DNA of 50,076 nt from Oscillatoria sp. HE19RPO (GTDB lineage: Bacteria > Cyanobacteriota > Cyanobacteriia > Cyanobacteriales > Laspinemataceae). The translations under genes and the position numbers were made by a program. The DNA lies in contig NZ_JAMXOT010000043.1 in NCBI RefSeq assembly GCF_024220515.1, positions 1 to 50,076 on the forward strand, written 5' to 3'. The notes under the pieces are model-generated. The model saw only the letters and a list, made by a program, of their open reading frames with translations. It searched no databases and was not told the DNA's origin. The number at the start of each line of letters is the position of its first letter. Position 1 is the first letter of the stretch. This document shows, in pieces, positions 26,201 to 33,788 of this stretch.

Positions 26201-29200
26201 TTATCAGTGGGTAAGTGGAGATTCAGCCCCATTTATAAACTGGCGCAACACACCGGATAACACACTTCATACTCCCGAAGGTGAAGACTTCACCGAAACG
26301 AATTTCTATGGTGTTGGCACTTGGAATGATATGCCGAGTCAACAGAATTGGATTCGGCAAGGCATCGTGGAAATTCCTGGACCCATTGCCGATCGCTCCT
26401 GGATTCGTCAATTAGGCACAGTCAACTCCGACCAATCCCGTGGCGTTGTGGTGGATAGCGATGGAAACGTCTACATTGCTGGTGCTACCAATGGTTCCCT
26501 AGATGGCAACACCAACGCCAGCGGAATTAATGCCAACTTTGCCGATCCGTTCCTCACTAAATACGATGCCGAAGGCAATAAACTCTGGACGCGCCAACCC
26601 GGTTCTACAGGATTCGACTACTACAACGGCATCGCCAACGACTCATCAGGCAATCTCTATACAGTTGGCTACGATGATGGCCCCGGTCACAATGGCACTG
26701 GCGATATCACCCTAACAAAATGGGATAGCGACGGAGATCGCCTGTGGAGTCAATTTATTGGTAATGCTGCCCATGATTGGGCCAGTGGCATTACCGTCGA
26801 TAGTGCGAGTAATGTGTATATTGCTGGTTATTCTCAAGCCGGTATTTCCGATGCCTTACTTGCCAAATTCGACAGCAATGGCAATCTGATTTGGCAGCAA
26901 ATGCTAGGGTCTGAAGGTGAAGATATGGCGCGTTCTGTGGTGACAGATGCTGCTGGAAACGTTTACGTTGCTGGCGTCACTACAGGGAACCTGGATGGTA
27001 ATACCAATGCTGGCAGCACGGATATCTTCCTGACCAAATATGACGCTTCTGGTGCCAAACTCTGGACGAAACAACTGGGAACCCCTGCCGCAGAGGGTTA
27101 CATTTACATCCCCAATGTCGGCGGAGAATATCGCCGCAACGTTCAATTAGGCATTGACAGCGAGGGTAATATTTACCTCTCCGGCACTACCGAAGGCGAC
27201 CTCAACGGCAACACCAATGCCGGACGTCAAGATGCCTTCTTGGTGAAATACGACCCCAACGGCACTCAACTGTGGACGGAACAAGTAGGAACCGCAGGGA
27301 ATGACCGAGGTTGGGGTGTCACCGTCGATCGCAATGGCATGGTCTATTGGACTGGCACCACCCAAGGGTCTCTCAACGGTCAACCGCATTTTGGCAGTAA
27401 CGATACCTTTGTCACCACATTGGATAGCGACGGCAACTTTATCAATAGCCGCATCATCGCCACCGCCAACGACGATATCGTTCAAGATATTACCAGCGAT
27501 CGCAGTGGCAACATTTACACCACTGGCAACAGTACGGGTTCCGTAGCCAACACCAACGCTGGCAATTATGACGCCTGGGTGTCCAAAAACACCTTTGTCA
27601 ACATCGGGCCTATTATTAGCGAGGAACCCACAAACCTCATCCAAAATGGCGACTTTGAAGCTGTTGATATTAGTGGCCTCTGGCAAACATACAATGATGC
27701 AACTCTACCCGACGGATTTGGTTGGTCACTTTCCAATTCCCAGGTAGAACTGATAGACCTGTTGTGGAGTGGCGTATCGGGAACCAGCAACCCAGATGGT
27801 ATTGACCAAAGCTTAGATATTGACAGCAATGCAACTCTGTCGCAAACGTTTACCACAGAAGTCGGTCAGACTTACGAGTTAAGTTTCTGGTACGCGCATA
27901 ACCCAGATTGGGAAAATGAGTCATCCACAGGATATATCGACGTTACGGGTAACGATTCTCTACTCTCAACTACTCTGACCCACGATATTCCATCAACTCT
28001 AAACAATCTCCAGTTTGTCAAATACACTTCCACTTTTACTGCCGACAGCAACAACACCATCCTGTCATTCCAGGGAGATGCTGCCAATGGTGCAACCGGG
28101 TTTGTCATTGATGACGTGCGGGTTGTCCCCGTCACCGAGTTAAACTATGAAGACTTTAGCTCGATAGAAGGACTCAACCTCATCGGTAGCGCGGCACAAC
28201 TGGGCGACACACTCCGCCTGACCCCGAAGGTGAGTATAAGTGGCGCTGGCGGTCAAGCTGGAGCGGTGTGGCACGCGACGCCGCGATCGGTGGAAGACGG
28301 TTTTGAGACCACTTTCCAATTCCAGATTAACGATTTGGGAGGCTCCGGTGGAGATGGCTTTGCTTTTGTTATTCAAAATAGCAGTGCCGATGCGATCGGT
28401 GGTGGGGGAGGAACCCTGGGCTATAGCGGCATCTACAATAGCCTCGCGCTGGAATTCGATACCTATGATAACAACGAACCCGGCACCGATGACCCCAGTG
28501 ACAATCATCTGAGCGTTCACACTGGCGGCACAGGACGAAACAGCACCTCTCTCCCGCCTCTGGGTGTCACGAACGATATTCCCAACCTGTCCGAAGGGGA
28601 AGTCCACACGGTTACAGTGAAATACATCCCCGGCACTCTGCAAATTTTCATGGATGACCTATCTACCCCGGTTTTAACGGTGCCAGTGGACTTAGGGACA
28701 ACCTTAGATTTAGATAGCGGTAAAGCTTGGGTTGGGTTTGCCGCAGCCACAGCCGGAGCATGGGAAAATCACGATATCCTCAACTGGACATTCTCCAATC
28801 CACCGGCATCAGAGAACAATGCACCCACCGTCACCACCTCCAATCTCACCCTCACAGGTGCCACAGAAAACGCCGGATTTACCGTCACTCACGCCGACTT
28901 GGTGGCGGCGACGGGTGCCACTGATATCGATGGCGACGCTCTCACATTCCGCATCCAAACCGTCGGATCCGACATTCCCACCAAAAACGGTGAACCCGTA
29001 GAAGCAGGTGTGACAACCTTATCGGCAGGTGAGGCGATCGTGTGGACTCCCACCACCGTCGGCAACGCGCAATCGGCATTCACCGCCACCCTCACCGATG
29101 GTAAAGTCACAGTGGCAACCCCAGTCACCGTCAGCATTGATGTGAATCCCGTCACCGTCAGCATCGAAGCAACCGACCCCGATGCCACAGAAGGCAGCGA

Positions 29201-31604
29201 CCCCGGCGAATTCACCTTTACTCGCACGGGAGATACCACCACTCCGATGACGGTGAATTTCACCATTGAACCGTCTATCCATTGGTCTCGTCCCCAAGCG
29301 AAGAATGGCACCGACTACGCCACAATTCCCACCAGCATTATCATTCCGGAGGGTGAATCTTCCATCACCTTGACCATTACCTCTCTGGAAGACACAGAAA
29401 CAGAATGGCCGGAAACTGTGAGGCTGCAACTTGCAGAAGGTAATGGCTACGAAATCAACAGCAGCGAACACCTGGATACGGTGGTCATTTGGGACAATGA
29501 AATCCCGGAATTACGGCTGATGGCAGAATGGTATTCCGGTCAACCGACGAATTTCCATCAAGAATCCTATGCCTCGGAATCTCGAAATGACGAACATTTT
29601 CTGTTGCGTCGAATCGGCAGTGTGGAAGAAGATTTAACGGTCTATTACTCCCTACCGGGAACCGCAACCAATGGGGAAGACTACGAAGAACTCCCCGGAA
29701 GCATTATCATTCCTGCCGGTCAACATAGTGTCTCTTTCACGTTCATCCCCATTGATGATAGTGAAGTGGAAGGGGACGAGACGGTAGAATTGACCCTCAC
29801 CCCAGATCTAACCTATACATTTATGAACTATCAAGGTCGGATTTGGGATCGGATTCCCCTGACGCTTGTGGATAATGACGACAAACCCACCGTCGAGATT
29901 ACCGTCAGCGATAATCAAGCCTCTGAATATGGCGATCCGGGTCAATTCACCATTAGCCGCACCGGCGACACCAGCAATCCGTTAACAGTGGATTACTGGA
30001 TTTCTACCGGGTGGTGGCATAAAGCCAAAAACGGCATCGATTATGAATCTATCCCAGAAAGCATCACCATTCCGGCGGGTGAATCTTCCATAACCATTGA
30101 CATCAATCCCATTGATGACAGTGAACTCGAAGAAGATGAAATTGTCGATATCTACTTAAAGAGCAATCCCAACTATGCGATGCGGGGCACGTATTACGCA
30201 CAGTTGAAGATTCTTGACAATGAAACTCAATCCCTACAGTCGCAGCAACAGTTCGGCACTTCAGCGGATGATGTTGCCAATAGCATCGCTGTGGATAGTG
30301 CGGGCAACACTTACACCGTCGGTCACACTTCGGGCAACTTAGGCGGAACCAATGCTGGTGGCAACACTATTTCCATCATCATCAACAACAGCAGTAGCGA
30401 TGTGTGGCACAGTGAAGCTGGAAGCCCTGGCGATGACGAATCCTCAGTTATGCAGGCATCGGAAAGCTCTAGCAGTTCAAGCCAAACTCAAGGGGGTGGC
30501 AAGGATGCGTTTATCGTCAAACGCGACAGCAGTGGTAGCGAATTGTGGGAGATTCAATTGGGAACTGCTGGCGATGATGAAGCGAAACAAATTGCGGTGG
30601 ATAGTGCCGATAATTTATACGTTCTCGGATGGAGTGGGGACCCGTCAAATAGCTGGATTGCCAAATACGACAGCAACGGCACTCAACAGTGGCAAAAACC
30701 CCTGGGTAGTGCGGGTTATGACATTACCAATGGTGCTTTAACCCTTGGCAATGACGGCAGTTTGTACGTGACGGGGCGTACCACTGGCGACATCGACGGC
30801 ACTAACCAAGGTGCAACGGATACTTGGGTTGCCAAATACGACAGTGAAGGTATTCAAACCTGGGTGAAACAGTTGGGTACTACCGATGAAGATGAAGCCC
30901 TGGGAATTGCGGTAGACAATAATGGCAACGTTTACATCACTGGCGAAACGAAAGGATCTTTAGCTGGAACCCGCGAAGGCGATGGGGATGCCTGGGTTGC
31001 CCAGTTAGACAGCAGTGGCAATTTGCAATGGCAAACCCAGTTAGGAACCACTGCGGTGGATATTGCCCGTAGCGTTGCTGTGGATAATAACGGTCACGTT
31101 TATTTGGGGGGTCAAACCTTTGGGTGGTTAGGCGAAACCTATCCCGGCGATCCAGATGACTGGGTAGGCGATCGCGATGCTTGGTGGAAGGCAATTCACG
31201 GCGACAAGTCCGGTTTAGGCGGCACTTACTACGGCAACGGCGATGCCTGGGTTGCCCAGTTAGATAGCACCACTGGCAGCGTCAATTGGAAGCGACTGTT
31301 AGGCACTACAAATGCCGATAGTGGCAGTACCGTCGTTGCCGATAGTTTGGGTAATGTTTACCTCACTGGAACCACCGAAGGTAAACTCGGCACCACTCAA
31401 TTTGGCGCTGATGATATCTTCCTGGCTAAATACAACGTCGATGGCGCGTTGCAGTGGAAACAACAATTTGGCAGCGACAGCGATGATGTTGTCAATGACA
31501 TGATTTTGGATATCACCGGCATCTATCTTGCGGGTGACACCACCGGCGATTTAGAGGGTTCTAATCTCGGCGAAGAAGATGCCTGGATGATGAAGTTGTC
31601 GTAG
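20229..31604 (+). CDS. Giant modular S8 (subtilisin/kexin-like) protease with lectin, Calx-beta and SBBP modules
   Basis: 3,791 aa from ATG 20229 (aggag 4 nt upstream; an in-frame GTG at 20214 is less likely). Order by residue: DUF4114 (about 164-353); prodomain-like (about 428-518); subtilase with catalytic Asp552 (IGIVDDGVQQDHPDL), His1052 (MHGTAVAG) and Ser1232 (GTSSSAP); kexin P-domain (1355-1456); Calx-beta (1458-1566); C-type lectin (1575-1708); Calx-beta (1711-1820); DUF4214 (1821-1920); second C-type lectin (1920-2053); SBBP propeller repeats (2056-2458); CBM-like (2463-2634); L-type lectin-like (2638-2858); cadherin-like (2863-2975); three Calx-beta (2975-3335); SBBP again (3337-3791). 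The Asp-His interval is 500 residues because an FGLSNRIRW repeat array is inserted. There is no signal peptide, so type I-like export is likely. It is probably a surface or extracellular protease that binds glycans. No transporter gene is in the window. Confidence 0.9.
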   Translation: MMSDNLLWNESGSFYGFLSEENQNNTFTNLEGKDQKYEAIAPLIHNEPLEVNDPFLNYNQEKTDAQLKEAVDKITSETNFILGSDSDTSLQFLEPHETKVDPVITDPDTLLRSEVSTGEYDSLTGGEQTTEREESPLLATSQPSENPTQSSSYTVEESLNYQSGFFTITDPSGLVTVDHLFDGGGYSHGELAFFSLAGLEPNQLSWSELVQEAARRALSNSEEGYVVISDSQEGARFHGELGEPDYNKGEYLGVKSFQMRPGDTFGVMLVPNGSVAELWENPQLGGAKKPIFSMSLEHPNNIEQFSQVVDMNVFQLADVLGDGHTFALEDIRIVNTNSDQDYNDFVFQVRGATAQALHLDRLLEEGIFKKDWRTTEIGQDLVNYAEFAVAAANDFLEEPLTPDLSDPVRNAVDRAGNLDNYEQEELVENTEWAVWFAPNDYIDASQVANLLGAEVLRQTGHIDNTYVWKFPEAITAAEVQQRLQDLVGGDFAYPLIPIELKKPQFIPTDPGLNDQWHLEDTDEVNGNPSQGANAINAWNWATGKGVVIGIVDDGVQQDHPDLVDRFKYAAENGLNLDLNDIEETGGEPVFSDVETTFGMSNRIRWSDGPVESIEDLFGLSNRIRWMNEEISWDELFGMSNRIRWSDMEMSWDELFGLSNRIRWSEDSEQFLEELFGLSNRIRWANGSEMSLEELFGLSNRLRWAENPELLQSDLAGLGDRTLIWKGENAQTEVSLEELFGLSNRIRWSENTEQFLEELFGLSNRIRWSDGSEVTEVTVEELFGLSNRIRWSEDPQLLLEDLFGLSNRIRWSQEANLNWEEIFQEAQNIDSSDDPEAFLKALFGEGNAIEWEDGTPISWDELFGLSNRIRWSQEPELFWNHLFGLSNRIRWSEDPVLFWDTLFGMSNRVRWMEESELSWDWNELFGLSNRIRWSEEPGLFLEEVFGLSNRIRWSDDATVDWTELVGNLHEILAAEPGERAELWQQWYGGENTLIWSQDETLVSWQELGAVVTDIDWSKTLNESWSWKQLFGLSNRIRWSEEEDIPPYHPPGMHGTAVAGVAAAVGGNGEGVSGGAPEADLAEIQLTAEKVTDEKIAKAVSHAHDGIDIYNNSWKPADSFVSPGLSLAALENNALQGRDGLGNINIFAAGNDGWDGGDVNYNPFANSRYVIPVAAIDYQGKQSWYSEPGASLLVSAYSSSAYQDGSSVGITTTDLVNGEGYDEGNYTDRFGGTSSSAPLVSGIVALMLETNPNLTWRDVQHILVDTAEQNDNPDSDWVQNGAGRWVNHKYGFGAVDATLAVEAAMDWQIVEPEVSITSGAIDILGWDGEGNIRHQIGDRLPKNDTTGVEIPDLDTTGITDAITIYEDIAIEKIELVFDADGLYRGDLEIVLISPDGTESVLAQPRFDDGTSYDKWVFTSSRHWGESSLGEWKLQVRDLMGGDVGTWNGWKLNFYGTENDAATVSVTATDTDATEDGNAGQLVFTRDGGDISKALMAQYAIAGTATNGTDYQELTGTVIFEPGQTKVTMGVVPFHDYELEGNETVDITLVDGIGYSLGTEISDTVTIGNSTTIDRYGSFVYVNPANGHLYLLSEPGTWLSAQEQAEAVGGNLVSINTADEQQWIVDTFGNIQPFWIGLTDSEMYGQETGDYQWVNGEPSNYTNWMPGNPSNSVWSIGTEHFGEMNREGDGRWNDLTYNWSSQPGIIEIDPAELDQPIVNIMVTDSLAGEDGNAGQIVIQRIGNLDQSLSVNYSLGGNATNGSDLQTLSGNIIIPAGETLVTLPIIPLADDEIEGNETLVVNLAEGDYENGTHSSGHIILTDQNPINRIANEAIGRDVSLLAYWMERWQNGETLEQLRPEIIQAATDEGNNDAELKIAEFYQELLGREAETTEIAYWRNQLEIGATLSQVRQQIEGADLIDTTSYVYTNPVTGNRYFLTTPDTWLGAQEQAQALGGNLVTIDDADENQWLFDTLGNGPKWIGLNDSPIYGNTEGNYQWVSGDSAPFINWRNTPDNTLHTPEGEDFTETNFYGVGTWNDMPSQQNWIRQGIVEIPGPIADRSWIRQLGTVNSDQSRGVVVDSDGNVYIAGATNGSLDGNTNASGINANFADPFLTKYDAEGNKLWTRQPGSTGFDYYNGIANDSSGNLYTVGYDDGPGHNGTGDITLTKWDSDGDRLWSQFIGNAAHDWASGITVDSASNVYIAGYSQAGISDALLAKFDSNGNLIWQQMLGSEGEDMARSVVTDAAGNVYVAGVTTGNLDGNTNAGSTDIFLTKYDASGAKLWTKQLGTPAAEGYIYIPNVGGEYRRNVQLGIDSEGNIYLSGTTEGDLNGNTNAGRQDAFLVKYDPNGTQLWTEQVGTAGNDRGWGVTVDRNGMVYWTGTTQGSLNGQPHFGSNDTFVTTLDSDGNFINSRIIATANDDIVQDITSDRSGNIYTTGNSTGSVANTNAGNYDAWVSKNTFVNIGPIISEEPTNLIQNGDFEAVDISGLWQTYNDATLPDGFGWSLSNSQVELIDLLWSGVSGTSNPDGIDQSLDIDSNATLSQTFTTEVGQTYELSFWYAHNPDWENESSTGYIDVTGNDSLLSTTLTHDIPSTLNNLQFVKYTSTFTADSNNTILSFQGDAANGATGFVIDDVRVVPVTELNYEDFSSIEGLNLIGSAAQLGDTLRLTPKVSISGAGGQAGAVWHATPRSVEDGFETTFQFQINDLGGSGGDGFAFVIQNSSADAIGGGGGTLGYSGIYNSLALEFDTYDNNEPGTDDPSDNHLSVHTGGTGRNSTSLPPLGVTNDIPNLSEGEVHTVTVKYIPGTLQIFMDDLSTPVLTVPVDLGTTLDLDSGKAWVGFAAATAGAWENHDILNWTFSNPPASENNAPTVTTSNLTLTGATENAGFTVTHADLVAATGATDIDGDALTFRIQTVGSDIPTKNGEPVEAGVTTLSAGEAIVWTPTTVGNAQSAFTATLTDGKVTVATPVTVSIDVNPVTVSIEATDPDATEGSDPGEFTFTRTGDTTTPMTVNFTIEPSIHWSRPQAKNGTDYATIPTSIIIPEGESSITLTITSLEDTETEWPETVRLQLAEGNGYEINSSEHLDTVVIWDNEIPELRLMAEWYSGQPTNFHQESYASESRNDEHFLLRRIGSVEEDLTVYYSLPGTATNGEDYEELPGSIIIPAGQHSVSFTFIPIDDSEVEGDETVELTLTPDLTYTFMNYQGRIWDRIPLTLVDNDDKPTVEITVSDNQASEYGDPGQFTISRTGDTSNPLTVDYWISTGWWHKAKNGIDYESIPESITIPAGESSITIDINPIDDSELEEDEIVDIYLKSNPNYAMRGTYYAQLKILDNETQSLQSQQQFGTSADDVANSIAVDSAGNTYTVGHTSGNLGGTNAGGNTISIIINNSSSDVWHSEAGSPGDDESSVMQASESSSSSSQTQGGGKDAFIVKRDSSGSELWEIQLGTAGDDEAKQIAVDSADNLYVLGWSGDPSNSWIAKYDSNGTQQWQKPLGSAGYDITNGALTLGNDGSLYVTGRTTGDIDGTNQGATDTWVAKYDSEGIQTWVKQLGTTDEDEALGIAVDNNGNVYITGETKGSLAGTREGDGDAWVAQLDSSGNLQWQTQLGTTAVDIARSVAVDNNGHVYLGGQTFGWLGETYPGDPDDWVGDRDAWWKAIHGDKSGLGGTYYGNGDAWVAQLDSTTGSVNWKRLLGTTNADSGSTVVADSLGNVYLTGTTEGKLGTTQFGADDIFLAKYNVDGALQWKQQFGSDSDDVVNDMILDITGIYLAGDTTGDLEGSNLGEEDAWMMKLS
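22015..23355 (+). repeat. In-frame ~60-bp / ~20-aa repeat array (FGLSNRIRW) inside the protease domain
   Basis: I count 16 copies of FG(L/M)SNR(I/L/V)RW, usually as LFGLSNRIRW followed by acidic spacers such as SEDPELFLEE. Degenerate copies lie between (LAGLGDRTLIW, LFGEGNAIEW, GGENTLIW). The array fills residues about 596-1041, between the catalytic Asp and His. At DNA level most copies share cgaatcggattcgctgg, itself a small hairpin (cgaat-cgg-attcg). Synonymous differences between copies show the repeat is held at protein level, not freshly duplicated. Confidence 0.92.
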
Positions 31605-31614
31605 AACCGGCAAA

Positions 31615-31635
31615 GGGCACGGCAATGCCGTGCCC
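31615..31635 (+). terminator. Hairpin after the giant subtilase gene
   Basis: gggcacggca-a-tgccgtgccc forms a perfect 10-bp stem 11 bp after the stop codon. The T run is weak (ctacatcat), so it is either a terminator or an mRNA-end stabilising palindrome. Confidence 0.6.
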
Positions 31636-31691
31636 CTACATCATACTAAATCCGGCAACTAATACGGAATTCGGTTGTTAAAGGTCTATAA

Positions 31692-31862
31692 AAACCCACA
31701 CCCTGAAGGGTGGAGGCTCACAGGACGAAGCCCGCCTGCGCGGGCTAATCCAGAAAACCGACTTTTAACAACCGGATTTGGTATAAGAAGTCTGTTATAG
31801 AACTAGCCTGCGGAGGCAGGCTTTGTCCGTATAGCCGCACCCTTCCAGGGTGTCCGGGTTTT
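31692..31862. repeat. Large imperfect inverted repeat of the GCCCGCCTGCGCGGGC family
   Basis: The left arm (31692-31747) reads acccacaccctgaagggtg, then aggacgaagcccgcctgcg. The right arm (31805-31862) reads agcctgcggaggcaggcttt, then cacccttccagggtgtccgg. They pair over about 55 bp with mismatches. Between and outside the arms are ccggttgttaa-like inverted stretches (ggttgttaaagg at 31673, ttttaacaaccgg at 31764). The left arm also matches 5859-5921. Confidence 0.75.
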
Positions 31863-31904
31863 AAGACCGTTGAAAACCTTTGTTTTTTACCCCCAAAAAT
31901 AGTT

Positions 31905-32663
31905 ATGGATTCTAATTCATTTGTGACGATCGCTGACGAATCTTTCTCCTTTAAACAAGTCTGCCAAATGCTGAAAGTGTCTGGCGGCTTGCAACGAATG
32001 CTTGGCGACTTCAAGCAGCACTACGTTCTCACCCAAGAACTGGAAAATCGTTCTGACATCAAGGCGACTAAATTTCAAATTAATGAGGCAATTTCCAATT
32101 TTACCCGACAAGCCAATCTCTTAAATCCCAGCAAGTTTAACGAATGGCTATCGAAAAATCATCTAACTTATGATGAGTTTTGCGAGCAACTGGCCTTTGG
32201 GATTAAGGTGGAAAAGCTGAAAATAGCGATCGCCAAGCCGGAACTCGAAAAACGGTTTGAGGAACGGCAAGAATTATGCGATCGCGTGGTGCTTTCTCGA
32301 ATCCTCGTTAAAGACAAAGAAACCGCGATTGAACTCAAAGCGCAATTGGAGAGCGATCGTAGTCAATTTGAGGCGATCGCCAAAGAAAAAACCCTTCTCG
32401 ATGAAGATAAAGCCGTTGGCGGTATGGTGGGTACGGTACGAATCGGTCAACTGCCAGTACCCCTGCGAGAAGCGCTCAAAGATGCCAAAACCGACGAAAT
32501 TATCGGACCCGTGGATTTAGACGGACGATATTGCTTGTGTTGGGTACGCGATCGCTTGCCTGCCTCTATAGATGACCCCATCATCCAGCGAGAACTTCGC
32601 GAAGTATTGTTTCAAGAATGGTTGCAAAAACGACTTAAAGAAACGACTCTTCGCTTAGAATAA
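31905..32663 (+). CDS. PpiC-type (parvulin-like) peptidylprolyl isomerase
   Basis: A 252-aa soluble protein with the SurA/PpiC layout. The N-terminal helical chaperone half (residues 1-120, e.g. FNEWLSKNHLTYDEFCEQL) precedes a parvulin domain at about 125-225 (VVLSRILVKDKETAIELKAQ, GGMVGTVRIGQLP, EIIGPVDLDGRYCLCWV). No signal peptide. Cyanobacterial relatives of this type often lie beside peptidase-type ABC exporters and HlyD proteins, so it may help fold or hold exported proteins such as the giant subtilase upstream. That link is inference, since no exporter genes are present here. The gene is separated from the subtilase by 300 bp of inverted repeats and has no strong ribosome-binding site. 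Confidence 0.8.
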   Translation: MDSNSFVTIADESFSFKQVCQMLKVSGGLQRMLGDFKQHYVLTQELENRSDIKATKFQINEAISNFTRQANLLNPSKFNEWLSKNHLTYDEFCEQLAFGIKVEKLKIAIAKPELEKRFEERQELCDRVVLSRILVKDKETAIELKAQLESDRSQFEAIAKEKTLLDEDKAVGGMVGTVRIGQLPVPLREALKDAKTDEIIGPVDLDGRYCLCWVRDRLPASIDDPIIQRELREVLFQEWLQKRLKETTLRLE

Positions 32664-32745
32664 TCAACGAGGGTGGGCATTGCCCACCCTATGTTTTTTT
32701 GATATTTAATGATAAAATAAATCTTGTGTATTTCCACAATCATCA

Positions 32746-33672
32746 ATGACAAGATTTATTCATGACCAATTCGCTAAACAATATTTAGAAGAACTACTCA
32801 GTCCATTTGGAACCGTAGAAACCGGCAAAACCATTGCCGCAGAAGTCCAAGAAGTCGATGTCTTGTTCATCGCCAACCCGGAATCAAACCGAGACCGGAG
32901 TTCCCTAGGACTCCTGGGACAAATCGCAGGCAACCAATCGATATTTGAACCCTTTCGCAATGCAGTTCAACCCAAACAAATCCGCAGTTGTCTCGCTAAA
33001 CTCTATGCCATTCAATCCAATGAAGAACGCAAAGCCAACCGAGAGAATACCCCGTTACCGGAAGAAGAAGTCATCACCGGGTGGATTTTAACTCCCACCG
33101 CTTCCACCAGTCTCTTAGACTATTTTGGCGCAACTGAAGACCCGATAATCGGAGTCAAGGGAGTTTATTCTTTCCCGAGGGGATTCAAAATGGGCCTGAT
33201 TGCCATTCACCAACTGCCTGTAAACCCAGAAACCCTGTCTTTGAGACTATTAGGAAAGGGAAGAGTGCAACAACAAGCGGTTAACGAAATTCAAGGGTTA
33301 CCGGATGATAATCCTTGGAAGTTAGCTGCGCTAGAATTACTGTATAATCTGCGGACAATTTTAGAAGTCCGCCAAGACTTAGAACCGGATGACCAGGAGT
33401 TAATTATGGAACTATCGCCACTGTATTTGCAACGTCTGGAAGATGCCACTCAACGAGGGATCCAACAGGGCCTTGAACAGGGAGTGCAACAGGGAAATCA
33501 GCAGGGACAACGGTTGATGATAGAAAGTATGCTTCAAGTGAAGTTTGGGGAAGTTGATGCTGAATTAGCCCAAATTATTGATGGGTTAATTGAACTACCT
33601 GCTTTGGAACGGACTCAGTTAATTATGCAATTGTCTCGGGACGAAATTTTAGCTCGATTTGCAAATAATTGA
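32746..33672 (+). CDS. DUF4351-domain protein, intact copy
   Basis: A 308-aa protein of a cyanobacterial family related to Rpn/PD-(D/E)XK transposase-like proteins, with a C-terminal DUF4351 (about residues 255-305: MLQVKFGEVDAELAQIIDGL then IELPALERTQLIMQL). The N-terminal domain starts MTRFIHDQFAKQYLEELLSP. A glutamine/glycine linker (GIQQGLEQGVQQGNQQGQ, about 236-253) varies in length between copies. Relatives are often multicopy; a nuclease role is suggested for the Rpn group but no full catalytic motif is clear here beyond EVQEVDVLF. It is followed by a HIP1-containing hairpin terminator and a tandem second copy. Confidence 0.75.
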   Translation: MTRFIHDQFAKQYLEELLSPFGTVETGKTIAAEVQEVDVLFIANPESNRDRSSLGLLGQIAGNQSIFEPFRNAVQPKQIRSCLAKLYAIQSNEERKANRENTPLPEEEVITGWILTPTASTSLLDYFGATEDPIIGVKGVYSFPRGFKMGLIAIHQLPVNPETLSLRLLGKGRVQQQAVNEIQGLPDDNPWKLAALELLYNLRTILEVRQDLEPDDQELIMELSPLYLQRLEDATQRGIQQGLEQGVQQGNQQGQRLMIESMLQVKFGEVDAELAQIIDGLIELPALERTQLIMQLSRDEILARFANN

Positions 33673-33693
33673 GAATTAGGTTAGGGATTTTAA

Positions 33694-33734
33694 AAGCGAT
33701 CGCCTCTCGAAATAAGAGGGCGATCGCTTGTTTT
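33694..33734 (+). terminator. Hairpin terminator built on HIP1 octamers
   Basis: aagcgatcgcctct / agagggcgatcgctt with one bulged base, followed by gtttt. It lies 21 bp after the DUF4351 stop codon. The same arrangement ends the second copy. Confidence 0.75.
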
Positions 33735-33788
33735 AATTCTCTGCAAAATTCTGGTAAAATAAAGCCAGTCCAAACCGCCATTCAATCC

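Noticed and set aside
27147-27686. 179-codon minus-strand frame in the SBBP region
   Set aside because: Antisense to a strongly supported coding region, product not family-like.
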